Origin: Mactra quadrangularis
Taxonomy: Eukaryota > Mollusca > Bivalvia > Venerida > Mactridae
Direction of reading: 5' to 3'
Assembly (NCBI GenBank): GCA_025267735.1
Contig: CM046297.1
Span: forward strand, 13,886,515-13,950,514
Length of the DNA stretch: 64,000 nt
In this document: positions 1 to 11,935 of the stretch, piece after piece
Numbering within the stretch: position 1 is the stretch's first letter
Layout: each line of letters begins with the position of its first letter
Made by a program: the position numbers and the translations under genes
Notes under the pieces: model-generated
The model's database searches: none
The model's input: the letters and a program-made list of their open reading frames with translations, nothing else
Told to the model about the DNA's origin: nothing

Positions 1-2250
1 AATACATGCTATTTACCGAGTCTAATCTTAAGCCACAATTACGACAAAATATGCGATATTATGCATCATTTTAAAGCTTATACATAGAAAAAAGTTTAGA
101 CAGGTCGATTTAGAATTTTTGTAAAAGAATAACAGCAAGACGAGTGTATAAAGTAGCCCTATTTTCGGACGTACATTTCGGTTTGAGTGACATCCTTCTG
201 CTATAAATAAATACACGTACTTTTAATTTATTTAAAATTTGAATCACAAAATCAAACTGGCAATAGAATAAGCTTTGTTTTAATGTATAAATGAGTGAAT
301 AACTCGACTTAATTTGGACAAAATATATGTTTTTATGTCAAGTTCGTAAATTTACCCGACCACAGTTTGGTTTGATTTTTTCATTGAAATGTGCAAAAAC
401 GTGCTAATTACCGAGTCATATTGTAAGCCTAAATGTAGGCAAAACATGTGATATTATGCATCATTTTAAAGCTGATTGTTGTAAAAATGTTTTGACGGGT
501 ACATTTTGAACAGCAAATAAATAATAAGGGCCTGGTGAGTAAACAAAACAGGCCCATTTTCGAATGTGAATTTTGTGTTCGACTGACATCCTTCTGCTGT
601 TATTTAACACATGTTTTATTAATCATTTCATCTATCTGTTCACAAAATCAAATTTTATATAGAACAAGCTTTAATTTGGTATATAGATGTGCGATAAACT
701 CTATTTAATTGCGACAATTTGAACGTTAATATATCGAGTACGAAAATTCTCAGTGCGGAAGTTCGGTTCGATATTTTCATTAGAAAAGTGCCAATACATG
801 CTATTTACCGAGTCTAATTTTTAGCCACAATTAAGACAAAATATGCGATATTATGCATCATTTTAAAGCTTATACATAGAAAAAGGTTTAGACAGATCGA
901 TTTAGAATTTTTGTAAAAGAATGACAGCAAGACGCGTGTATAAAGTAGCCCTATTTTCGGACGTACATTTCGGTTTGAGTGACATCCTTCTGCTATAAAT
1001 AAATACACGTATTTTTAATTTATTTAAAATTTGAATCACAAAATCAAACTGGCAATAGAATAAGCTTTGTTTTAATGTATAAATGAGTGAATAACTCGAC
1101 TTAATTTGGACAAAATATATGTTTTTATGTCAAGTTCGTAAATTTACCCGACCACAGTTTGGTTTGATTTTTTCATTGAAATGCGCAAAAACGTGCTAAT
1201 TACCGAGTCATATTGTAAGCCTAAATTTAGGCAAAACATGTGATATTATGCATCATTTTAAAGCTGATTGTTGTAAAAATGTTTTGACGGGTACATTTTG
1301 AACAGCAAATAAATAATAAGGGCCTAGTGAGTAAACAAAACAGGCCCATTTTCGAATGTGAATTTTGTGTTCGACTGACATCCTTCTGCTGTTAATTAAC
1401 ACATGTTTTTTAATCGTTTCATCTATCTGTTCACAAAATCAAATTTTATATAGAACAAGCTTTAATTTGGTATATAGATGTGCGATAAACTCATTTTAAT
1501 TTCGACAAAATATATGTATTTATATATGTCAAGTACGAAAATTCTCAGTACGAAAGTTCGGTTCGATATTTTCAAAAAATGTGCAAATACATGCTGACTA
1601 CCGAGTCTTATTTTAAACCACAACTAAGTTAAAACATGTGCTTTTATGCATCATTTTCAAGCTGATTGTTTGGAAAATGTTTTGACGGGTAAATTTAGAA
1701 CTATTAATAAACGATAAGGGCCTGTCGAGTGTACAAAACAGGCCAATTTTTGAATGTGAATTTGTGTTCGACTGACATCCTTCTGCTGTAAACAAAAACA
1801 TGTTTGACTATGTATTTTACAAATCCATACACATAATCAGACTGAAGATAAAACAAGCTTTCTTTTGATATATATTAACATACAAAACTCGATTTTTACA
1901 AGGCCGAACGATACTAACTGGATCGATGTTTGAGTTTTTTCTAAATGATATTTGGGTTCGGTCTTTTTTGTGAAATGACTAGTAACAGGTCTATTTTCGA
2001 GAGCAATTTTCGAGAATGTTTCGACTTAAACCTTACACATTATGCATCAAATTAAAAATGTTTTGAAATGTCTATTTGGGAAAAAAATAATAAAGAATAA
2101 CAGCATGGCGAGTGTAGAAGTTAGCCCTGTTTTCGGATATAAATTTGGGTTTGACTGCCACCCTTCTGCTATTAATAAATACACGATTTTTTTATTAATT
2201 TACCAACCTATTCGCAAAATCAGACTAACAATACAATAAGATTTATTTTG
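1..2250 (-). repeat. ~396-bp satellite array, left arm (dimeric higher-order repeat)
   Basis: Tandem monomers of about 396 bp. The anchor CATCCTTCTGCT recurs near 191, 587, 983, 1379, 1775 and 2159. Alternate monomers resemble each other more than their neighbours: the segment starting AATACATGCTATTTACCGAG at 1 reappears at 794, and GTGCTAATTACCGAGTC near 400 reappears near 1193, so the true unit is a ~792-bp dimer. The last monomers (about 1600-2250) are diverged. Short open frames on the minus strand (around 28-216, 814-1008, 1613-1801) repeat with the satellite and are not treated as genes. Strand is given relative to the right arm at 8.8-10.7 kb. Confidence 0.85.
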
Positions 2251-2254
2251 GTGT

Positions 2255-3270
2255 TATTTGGTGGTGATCCTAGCAAGGCAGTTAGAACCTCAGTCTATAG
2301 GGCTCTAGAGATCTACATAGTAATCTACAGTGAAAGACAAAATCTAGATCCCACAAATTTAGTCTATTTCATTTATTCCACCCAATTAAGTGCAAATACC
2401 ATATGAGTTACATAAACACTGCATAAAAACACCAAAATGCAGTTAAAACATCTAATTAAACTTATTTGAAAGTACTGAAAAGACTTAAAATCAATTCTGA
2501 GGTACCCAAAACATCTAATTTTAATGCTATTTACTAGCAAAATTAAAAATGCCTTAAATTCATTGTAATTAAATATATCCTAGGATGCAAATCCTACTTA
2601 ATTATACATTATCAGGGTCTTTTTACCCAGATAAAACACTATTACCAGACTTACCGGGTTACTAAAACCCATAAATTTAACAAATATTCAACAAATCTGT
2701 TGAATCTTAAAATTATTTTACATTATTTAATTCCTACTATACAGGAATATATATATTTTAATCATATAATGTGGAAATTTTTGTTTTTAACTACAAAAAG
2801 ACATTATTTTGTCTATTTTAACACAAATTTTATACAATTTAGCCTATTAAAAGGCTTTAAAACCTTTAATTTAACAATATCTTAAACTAATTATGGGTTA
2901 GGAACCTGTTAAAGAAACAAAAGACCTGAAATTACCATCTTAAACACAGTAATATATATATCAAAAACTTCATTAATATACCTAATGACAAAATTCTTTT
3001 AAATTAGAGCTAAAATGTCTTAGGTTTTAGAATTTCACATTATATTTTTACTAAAAAATCAACAAAAAATCTATTGGAACACCTATTAAAGTTCATTTTC
3101 TGTTCCAATACTGAAAAAAATTATCAAAATGAATAACTCTTAAGAAAATATTATAGAGTTTTCAAAAATATGTCAACAACTGACATATGTATACTAATAT
3201 ATCAACAGGTTCTCCGGTCCATAAGATCCAATTACCCCGGATATGTTTAATAAACCGGGGTAGTTACTTC
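2255..3270 (+). repeat. ~1-kb dispersed repeat, copy 1
   Basis: A region beginning with AGCAAGGCAGTTAGAACCTC, followed by CAGTCTATAGGGCTCTAGA, and ending near 3268 with AAGATCCAATTACCCCGG and a downstream ACCGGGGTAGTTAC. The same order of motifs returns at 3930-4935. The interior is very AT-rich and has no credible reading frame. The end contains a short GGGGTAAT-type inverted pair (ATTACCCCGG / CCGGGGTAGT). The family is not recognised. Its position on both sides of a LINE fragment suggests it may be part of the same retroelement. Confidence 0.6.
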
Positions 3271-3550
3271 GTATTTGCACTATTTTGGGATCCCCGCAAT
3301 TAATAATACAATACTATTGTTTAACTTTTTCTATAGTACTTATGGATTGAGTCTTTTGTGCTCTGTACAGAAGATTTCATTCAAAAAGTACACTACATTG
3401 TGTGTAACTTTTAATCTTTTGTTACAAAAATTAAAGGTACCAGTCAATGTGATTTTTTACAAGGAATCTTTTAACGTGCCCGGATTTTTTTGTAAAATGT
3501 TAAACTTTTTAGAATACTGATTAAAACAGTCTATTACTAATGTACAAATC

Positions 3551-3930
3551 TCTCACAAGATCAAAAAATGAATATGGAGCTGAAATTTATTCTGTAACTA
3601 GCCCCTCCCAACTCCAAAGACTAAATATTATACAGAACTAAGCATTGAGAATTGCTCTAAGGGCCTTATCAACCACCCCACAGCATCTTTTAGAAGCAGA
3701 GGCAGGAGTCATGCCACTCATTTTCAGGTCTGGGCAGGCTGTTAAATTCTGGACCAGGGCTCAAACCAAAATTTTTTTTTAAAAAACCTGAATGCCATCA
3801 TTGGGACTGGTTCATTCTGCCACAAGAGCTTCCAAAATACTCCTACACCATTTGGAGCCAAAATTGAGCTCCTAAAGGCAACAATGGGTTTCATTGATGT
3901 CCCCTTTGACATCCAGATCCTACTAGATCC
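3551..3930 (+). pseudogene. decayed LINE (non-LTR retrotransposon) polymerase fragment
   Basis: The plus strand, read with one in-frame stop at 3639, gives YGAEIYSVTSPSQLQRLNII, then a stop, then ALRIALRALSTTPQHLLEAE and PLIFRSGQAVKFWTRA. Known family pattern: the segment after the reverse transcriptase domain in Jockey/I-type LINE polymerases, with a tyrosine-glycine motif, an 'LRI.L.AL..TP...L..EAG' block and 'PL..R'. The following bases still read as related protein (AKIELLKATMGFIDVPFD). Only about 120 codons survive, with a stop, so this is a dead fragment. Clade assignment is uncertain. It sits directly between the two ~1-kb repeats. Confidence 0.6.
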
Positions 3931-4935
3931 AAGCAAGGCGGTCAGCAGTTCAGTCTATATGGCTCTAGAAACTTATATAGTTGATTGCCAAATGACTGAT
4001 AAGATCTAGAGCCCCCATTCTCAGTCTATTTCATTTATATCACCCAATATAAATGCAAGTACCTCAAGAGTTTCAATGAAATCTGTATACATAACACCAT
4101 AATGCAGAAAATACCATTTAAATGGCTATTTTTCACATAATAAACTATAAAACTATAACAATGAGGTAATTTAAACCTCTTATATAAACTATTATCCACT
4201 AGTTTTGTTTAAAATTCAAGTGATTTTTACTAAATAGCAAAATACATAGACCTAAAACCAAAAATCATTAAACAAAACAGGGTCAAATTCTTTAAAAACA
4301 TCATTCTGAATAACTTTCCGGGTTAGGAAAACACCAATTTTATTATTTAAACAGTTCAAATTGTTGAATTTTACACCATTTTCAAATTATTTTAATTCTT
4401 CTATTTAATTACTACCTTACATATACTAAATACTGAAAAGTATGATATTTTTGACAAAAAGGACAATTTTTTGCCCATCTCCTTCAATAAAAGACTGCAT
4501 ATTAGGGTTAAAAACCTTAAATTTTTACAAAAAAATCACTCTTTATGGATTGGAGACATATAAAGATGTCATTAAACATAATAGTATCAATGCAACCATT
4601 GTAATATAAACCAAATGACATTAACAATATTAAAAACATAAGAATTTCAAATTTCAGAACTAAAATTCTCAATATTTTAGATTTTTTACACTTTGTTAAC
4701 ATTATATTCCACTCTAGAAATGAAAATAGCTGGAATATTAATCTTAAAAAACCTTTATAAGTATATATAGTTTATACAATTTCATCAATTAAAGTTTATT
4801 TCCCTAAATAGTTTTGATTTCTACATCAATATGTCAAAATTTGGCTTTAAACTTAATAAATAGAAAAGGATCTCCAATCCTAAAGATCCAATTACCCCGT
4901 TTAAAATAACCGGGGTAATTACTCGGTACTTGCAC
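3930..4935 (+). repeat. ~1-kb dispersed repeat, copy 2
   Basis: Second, diverged copy in direct orientation. It has AGCAAGGCGGTCAGCAG then CAGTCTATATGGCTCTAGA at the start and AAGATCCAATTACCCCG ... ACCGGGGTAATTACTCGG at the end. It shares CTATTTCATTTAT.TCACCCAAT with copy 1. Sequence similar to what follows copy 1 (3290-3520, including GTGATTTTT and AATCTTTTAA) appears to resume at about 8295-8470. That suggests this copy continued rightwards before the 4982-8294 element inserted into it. Confidence 0.55.
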
Positions 4936-4981
4936 TCTGTACCACAACCATAGAAATAAATGTATTTCATGTACAAAATTG

Positions 4982-7900
4982 ATGCGCAACGTGGGAAAAG
5001 GGCCCTTATGGTCAAATTTTTCGAAATTGAGATTTTTACAGAAAGTGAAAGAGTAGGCTTTGTAGTTTCCAAAAATGTATAATTTATTAAAATATCTCAA
5101 TTAATGATGTTGCTATGGCGATTTGAAATTCGATACTCGGTCAAAAAAAAGCGACGTCACGTTTAACGTCGCGTTTTTGTTGGGCATTTGGCAACTGAAT
5201 ACCATAGTAAATTAACTGCAAAAAGCATTTAGAATAAGTTTTATCAAGAAGGTATTTTTTTTTAAATTCAACATTCCTTACATTTATACTTAAAAAATCT
5301 CGAATTTAAAATGAGTTTCAGTTTACAATAGGCTTAAAGAAAGTCTTCATGTATGTGTCCAAATAACTAATCTATACTGACAGTTTACTAATAACCATAT
5401 ATTTGTGGTCCCAACAAATAACTTCAATCTCATAAACATTATTAAGTCTGATTGTGAAACAAAATATGCATTGATACAAGCGGCGTTGTTTTATCTATGA
5501 TACAACAAAAATATGTGAAGGTCTATTTTTATTCTATCGACGCCAAATTTCCATTGCAATACATGTAACATAGTAACGCTAACTTTGATTTGTCCTTGAT
5601 ATTTTTACCATCTTAAATTTGCAGGTATTCATAATGACGGGTTTGTACAATTACAGTCTAAATATTATAATTGACATTTTAAGTATGAGATAAATACACT
5701 ATTTTACTTTCTTCCACAAGAGGTTGAGAAAAATAAAAGTTTTTTCACATTAATACACACGTAAAATGTAACATAATTTTCAAGCAATTTTCGAGCTTAC
5801 TATTACTTAATATTCTTCCTTACATAACATCGTGTCACATCAGAATTTAAAAGACTGATAACGTGGTAATTAATCCGTATGACAAAATGAATACAATGTT
5901 AACTAATAACTTTAAATGTCAGTTATGTGACATATTAAGTCCAAGTCCAGGTGAAAGATGGATAAAAATATTTAGTTTAACATAAAATGGGAAATTAAAG
6001 TAATACGGAACTAGCTAACCTTTTCTTTGAAAGATCTATGAATGCCGACATAACAACGCTTTTGAAATGCAATATTATCAAAGAAATTTGGAGTATTGAA
6101 GTTCGGAGATGATAGTTCGTAATCCTTCGATATTTTAATTGGCCCAAGGAATGCATGAACAGTTATAGTTGTGGTAGAGTTGACGAAACTGAGCATATAT
6201 ATGGAAATCCGGCTCTGAATCTTTGAAGTTTCATGTTATTTCAAGTTACATTGAAGTTTGACAAAAGATATTGGGATCAACGATGACCTGTGTATAAGTT
6301 GCATGCTCTATCATTAACGAGGGTTGATGTCATTTTATGACAAAATCAGATTGCATGGTTATGCTTATGAGTAAAACAGAAAATAACAGGAATTTTGATT
6401 CTAAGACCTAGGCCTACACTCATGTGTGGATCTGGTTTAAACACGAGGTAAGATAAAACATCACTGTAGTTCAAAATGTACACACACACATTACACTTAA
6501 TAATATTATAATGATATTGTCACCATTTTGTTTTCAATAAACATTAGTTATTATACGAAATAAAAAAGTATTTACAGTTTCGTATGACGAAAATGATGTG
6601 TACTAACGAACTTGCGGTTAATTATAATCGTATTTAAGAAAGAACGATCTTTATCTTAAACCAATTTGGATTTTATTACAATGATGTATAGGTAGATGGA
6701 AACAGTTTAGAATACTTTTACTTCATACGGCGATACGCCCTTAGAAAACCTATGCAGACAGTCTTATTAGCAACGGGTTCACATTGACTCACAAGTGTTA
6801 TCTTGCTCGACAATTGTAATGGATTTCTAAAATCCAACTGATAGATGTGGTAATTAGACAGAGCTACAACTTGGTAACAATAGATCTATATTTTTTCGAT
6901 CAATGATGTCAATCAAGCTTTATTTAGAGCTAGTCAAATTATGAAAAGAATAATGAATGCCGATATCTAGCCACACCAAATTTAGCCTACTCCTCACATT
7001 CCAATTACCGGACGTTTTTTTGGACATTGATAACTTTTTATTTAAACTTGTATTAAACTGAATTTTTGACATCATATAATTCGGTCCCGCTCGGTACATT
7101 TATATACCAAGAAAAAGTACATAACAATGTAATACATTTTTTATTTCAAAATTGGGTCTTAATCTCGTGAGGAAATCGTCCGTAAAATACGGACGAGCGA
7201 CATATAAACTGGACGTTTGGAATCGGAATCAAATTCCGTCTTAAATAAACACAATACGCTTACAATTATTAGCAACTCGATGAAGTAACAATATATCGCA
7301 TACTGTGCAAAATGTGAGTTAAAACAACCATCACTTACTTCAAAATCTAACATTTTCTCCTCTTGTATATATGAAAATTGTGACAGCTGGGGCTGCTATT
7401 CAAAGTAAGCCTACGGACTGGTAAACACTAATTTGGTAATAAATTCCATATTTCAATTTAAATGACCATTTTAAATATAAACGACAGCAAAACAAGAGCA
7501 ATACCATATGTATACATGTTTGCATTCGATGCACATGTGTCTAAAAAATAACAGATCTAAACTAAAAGTCTTAAAGCCCCAATGACATTTCAGTTCAGAA
7601 AGAGACGACATTATTCTAATTTTGCATTACCTATTCACAAAATTTCCAAATCAAGCTAAGATTTTAAGATGAACTGAATCAAAAATCGGAATAAAAAGTA
7701 CAGGTCCGCATTTAACATTATAGCGTGTGCTGTATTCAGGGGTGTGCATGCATACCCGTAGTTACGAGTAAACAAGTTGATGGCGACGCGTGTAGAGGCT
7801 GTATCCATTGTCAATTTAAATCAATTGTACCGAAATTATGCGTGTAATTCTCCCTAAAAATCTAATTGTAGCTTATCTATTTAGCAATCCAATCTTAAAG

Positions 7901-8294
7901 CACAAATAAAACAGACTATTCTAAATGTCAAGTTTCAAATTAACCTAGTTTTAGAAGTGTCAACACCACACGGCACCTCGGTACGTTGACGAAAGTTGGA
8001 TGAAAAAACAACTCATGACGGTCAACAAACCTTTCTTTTTACGCTATTTGTTATCGATTTCTTGAAACATTGATTATAAGACATTCAAATTTTGTAGAAC
8101 ATAGATTAATTCCTTTTAAATGATGCAATAGAGCAATGACGTAGAATACAATAGAGCCAGTTAAATCGTCAGTATAAACAATGCAATAGTCACTGACGTG
8201 ACACATGTACGCTAAAATTGACCTCGATTACGTTTGTAACGTTTACCGCAAACGACGTCAAAGAGCTTAAGGGCCCTTTTCTCGCGTTGCGCAT
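4982..8294. mobile_element. 3.3-kb element with ~28-bp terminal inverted repeats, non-autonomous
   Basis: The left end reads ATGCGCAACG then GGGAAAAGGGCCCTTA. The right end, reversed, reads ATGCGCAACG then GAGAAAAGGGCCCTTA, so the two termini are an imperfect inverted repeat about 28 bp long. The 3.2 kb between them is AT-rich and carries no transposase-like reading frame; the open frames at 6011-6196 and 7159-7353 have no recognisable motif. I read it as a non-autonomous DNA transposon. The target duplication is not clear from the flanks. The superfamily is not assigned. Confidence 0.55.
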
Positions 8295-8570
8295 TTAATA
8301 TTGTTTTGCTTTTTGATTGAGGTTTCTGCACTATGTGCTTCAACCTTTGTTCAAGAAGTAAATAACTTTGTACTCATTTGTATCTAAAACCAAAAGTAAC
8401 AATCACTGTGATTTTTAAGGAGAATCTTTTAAGGTCCTCAGTTTTCTAGTGAACATTTTTCAATTTAAAAAAAATAAGTGTCAATTAGTGCATGTATGTG
8501 AAGACAGCAGTAACGGCAGTACAGCAGTACAGCAGTAAAGCCTTACTGTCAGAATTTCATCATTTTTAGG
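8295..8570 (+). repeat. likely continuation of the ~1-kb repeat beyond the inserted element
   Basis: Shares scattered blocks with 3300-3520 (ATATTGTTT.GCTTTTT, GTGATTTTT..AGGAATCTTTTAA-like). Ends in a short CAGTACAGCAGTA microsatellite at about 8515-8535, just before the satellite array begins. Confidence 0.3.
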
Positions 8571-8574
8571 CTGA

Positions 8575-8805
8575 TTGTTTGGAAAATGTTTTCACGGGTA
8601 CATTTTGAAAAATAAGTCAACAATAAGGGCACTGCGAGTGGACAAAACAGGCCCATTTTCAAATGTAAACTTTTGTTCGACAGATCGACATCCTTCTGCT
8701 ATTAATAAATACATCTTTTATAAAATTACTTCACCAATCTATTCAATCTATAATAAAATTATATATAGAACAAGCTTTCTTTTGGTATACAAATGTGAGA
8801 AAAAT
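8575..8805 (-). repeat. single ~396-bp satellite monomer in left-arm orientation
   Basis: Contains GACATCCTTCTGCTATTAAT at about 8688 on the plus strand, the same orientation as the left arm. Just after 8800 the sequence switches to the opposite orientation (TTCGAACCGAACTTTCGTAC), so the head-to-head turn of the inverted array lies here. Confidence 0.65.
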
Positions 8806-10735
8806 TCGAACCGAACTTTCGTACTGAGAATTTTCGTACTTGATATATTTAAATACATATATTTTGTCGCAATTAAAATGAGTTAATCTCACATTTATAC
8901 ACCAAAACAAACCTTGTTCTATATAAAATTTGATTTTGTGAATACATTGGTGAAATAATTAATAAAACATGTTTTTATTAACAGCAGAAGGATGTCAATC
9001 GAACACAAAATTCACATTCGAAAATGGGCCTGTTTTGTTCACTCACCAGGCCCTTATTATTTATTTACTGTTCAAAATGTACCCGTCAAAACATTTTTCA
9101 AACAATCTGCTTTAAAATGATGCATAATATCACAAGTTTTGTCTAAAGTGTGGCTTACAATATGACTCGGTAATTAGCACGTTTTTGCACATTTCAATGA
9201 AAAAATCAAACCAAACTGTGGTCGGGCGAATTTACGAAATTGATATATAAACATATATTTTGTCCAAATTAAGACGAGTTATTCACTCATTTATACACCA
9301 AAAGAAAGCTTTTTCTATTGCCAGTCAGATTGTGTGATTTGGTTGGTAAATTAATTTAAAATACGTGTATTTATTTGTAGCAGAAGGATGTCACTCAAAC
9401 CGAAATGTACGTCCGAAAATAGGGCTAATGTTTACACTCGTCTTGCTGTTATTCTTTTACAAAAATTCTAAATCGACCTGTCTAAACCTTTTTCTATGTA
9501 TAAGCTTTAAAATGATGCATAATATCGCATATTTTGTCTTAATTGTGGCTTAAAATTAGACTCGGTAAATAGCATGTATTGGCACTTTTCTAATGAAAAT
9601 ATCGAACCGAACTTCCGCACTGAGAATTTTCGTACTCGATATATTAACGTTCAAATTGTCGCAATTAAATAGAGTTTATCGCACATCTATATACCAAATT
9701 AAAGCTTGTTCTATATAAAATTTGATTTTGTGAACAGATAGATGAAATGATTAATAAAACATGTGTTAAATAACAGCAGAAGGATGTCAGTCGAACACAA
9801 AATTCACATTCGAAAATGGGCCTGTTTTGTTTACTCACCAGGCCCTTATTATTTATTTGCTGTTCAAAATGTACCCGTCAAAACATTTTTACAACAATCA
9901 GCTTTAAAATGATGCATAATATCACATGTTTTGCCTAAATTTAGGCTTACAATATGACTCGGTAATTAGCACGTTTTTGCACATTTCAATGAAAAAATCA
10001 AACCAAACTGTGGTCGGGTAAATTTACGAACTTGACATAAAAACATATATTTTGTCCAAATTAAGTCGAGTTATTCACTCATTTATACATTAAAAGAAAG
10101 CTTATTCTATTGCCAGTTTAATTTTGTGATTCAAATTTTAAATAAATTAAAAATACGTGTATTTATTTATAGCAGAAGGATGTCACTCAAACCGAAATGT
10201 ACGTCCGAAAATAGGGCTACTTTATACACTCGTCTTGCTATTATTCTTTTACAAAAATTCTAAATCGACCTGTCTAAACCTTTTTCTATGTATAAGCTTT
10301 AAAATGATGCATAATATCGCATATTTTGTCTTAATTGTGGCTAAAAATAAGACTCGGTAAATAGCATGTATTGGCACTTTTCTAATGAAAATATCGAACC
10401 GAACTTCCGCACTGAAAATTTTCGTACTCGATATATTAACGTTCAAATTGTCGCAATTAAATAGAGTTTATCGCACATCTATATACCAAATTAAAGCTTG
10501 TTCTATATAAAATTTGATTTTGTGAACAGATAGATGAAATGATTAATAAAACATGTGTTAAATAACAGCAGAAGGATGTCTGTCGAACACAAATTCACAT
10601 TCGAAAATGGGCCTGTTTTGTTTTCTCACCAGGCCCTTATTATTTATTTACTGTTCTAAATGTACCCGTCAAAACATTTTCACATCAATCACCTTTAAAA
10701 TGATGCATAATATCACATAGTTAGCCTAAATTGAG
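8805..10735 (+). repeat. ~396-bp satellite array, right arm (inverted)
   Basis: Reverse-complement counterpart of 1-1600. AGCAGAAGGATGTC recurs at 8982, 9379, 9774, 10171 and 10566, giving spacings of 395-397 bp. Alternate units match best, as in the left arm, so the period is a ~792-bp dimer. By eye, stretches such as 9481-9600 are nearly identical to the complement of 780-900. Open frames at 9365-9553 and 10157-10360 recur with the repeat and are not considered genes. Confidence 0.85.
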
Positions 10736-10739
10736 GCTT

Positions 10740-11052
10740 TAAATTATAATTCAATTATTCTGCCAACAGACGCAGCAGAAAGATTGATTCTGTTGTTGTT
10801 TAATCCTTCTGCCAGCAGACACATCTTTCTGTTATTATAAAATCCTTCTGCCAACAGACACATCTTTCTGTTATACTTCAATCCTTCTGCCAGCAGACCC
10901 AGCAGAAAGATTGATCCTTCTGTTGTAAATGTATCATTCTGCCAGCAGAAACAGCAGAAGGATCATTCCTTCTGCTGTAGATTTATCCTTCTGCCAGCAG
11001 ACACAGCAGAAGGATCGTTCCTTCTGCTGTGTCTGCTGTGTCTGCTGAGTCT
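10740..11052. repeat. palindromic CCTTCTGC/GCAGAAGG minisatellite
   Basis: Imperfect units of about 39-52 bp built from ATCCTTCTGCCAGCAGACAC and its near complement AGCAGAAGGATC. Neighbouring halves can pair into hairpins, for example AACAGCAGAAGGATCATTCC followed by TTCTGCTG. The core AGCAGAAGGAT is the same word present once per monomer in the adjoining 396-bp satellite. Confidence 0.8.
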
Positions 11053-11059
11053 GCCAACT

Positions 11060-11935
11060 TTACGTTCATCAAGTCATGTAGGAATCGATTATATCATGTT
11101 TGGGACTATAGTGGTCACATTATGCAAGTCCTATAAGCATCGGTTATATCATATACAGGACTATAGTGGTCACATTACGCAAGTCATGTAAGCATCGGTT
11201 ATATCATATACCGGACTATAGTGGTCACATTACGCAAGTCATGAAGGCATCGGTTATATCATGTTTGGGACTATAATGGTCACATTATGCAAGTCATGTA
11301 GACATCGGTTATGTCATGTATTAGACTATAGTGGTCACATTACACAAGTCCTGTAGGTATCAGTTATATCATGTATTGGACTATAGTGGTCACATTACAA
11401 AAGCCCTGTAGGTATCGGTTATATCATGTATCAGACTATAGTGGTCACATTACACAAGTCCTGTAGGTCTCAGTTATATCATGTATTGGACTATAGTGGT
11501 CACATTACACAAGTCCTGTAGGTCTCAGTTATATCATGTATTGGACTATAGTGGTCACATTACACAAGTCCTGTAGGTATCGGTTATATCATATACCGGA
11601 CTATAGTGGTCACATTACACAAGTCCTGTAGACATCAGTTATATCATGTATTGGACTATAGTGGTCACATTACACAAGTCCTGTAGGTATCGGTTATATC
11701 ATATACCGGACTATAGTGGTCACATTACACAAGTCCTGTAGGTCTCAGTTATATCATGTATTGGACTATAGTGGTCACATTACACAAGTCCTGTAGGTAT
11801 CGGTTATATCATATACCGGACTATAGTGGTCACATTACACAAGTCCTGTAGGTATCAGTTATATCATGTATTGGACTATAGTGGTCACATTACACAAGTC
11901 CTGTAGGTATCAGTTATATCATGTATTGGACTATA
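11060..11935 (+). repeat. 55-bp satellite, about 16 copies
   Basis: GTGGTCACAT starts at 11111 and recurs every 55 bp without a slip to 11881 (15 starts; the one at 11276 is changed to ATGGTCAC). A partial unit lies before it. Each unit reads GTGGTCACATTACACAAGTC, then CTGTAGGTAT..GTTATATC, then ATGTATTGGACTATA. Two alternating variants (CAGTTATATCATGTATTGG and CGGTTATATCATATACCGG) suggest dimeric spreading. Confidence 0.9.

Noticed and set aside
5786..7353. Minus-strand frames inside the 3.3-kb element as a transposase
   Set aside because: Frames are at most 64 codons with no DDE/D or zinc-finger motif.
9365..10360. Recurrent frames starting MYLF(I/V)AEGCHSNRNVRPK in both satellite arms
   Set aside because: They repeat only because the satellite repeats. 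Every copy is at most 67 codons and there is no splice or promoter context.
11060..11935. Regular 55-bp repeats resembling a CRISPR array
   Set aside because: Whole 55-bp units repeat with no unique spacers, and the context is eukaryotic.
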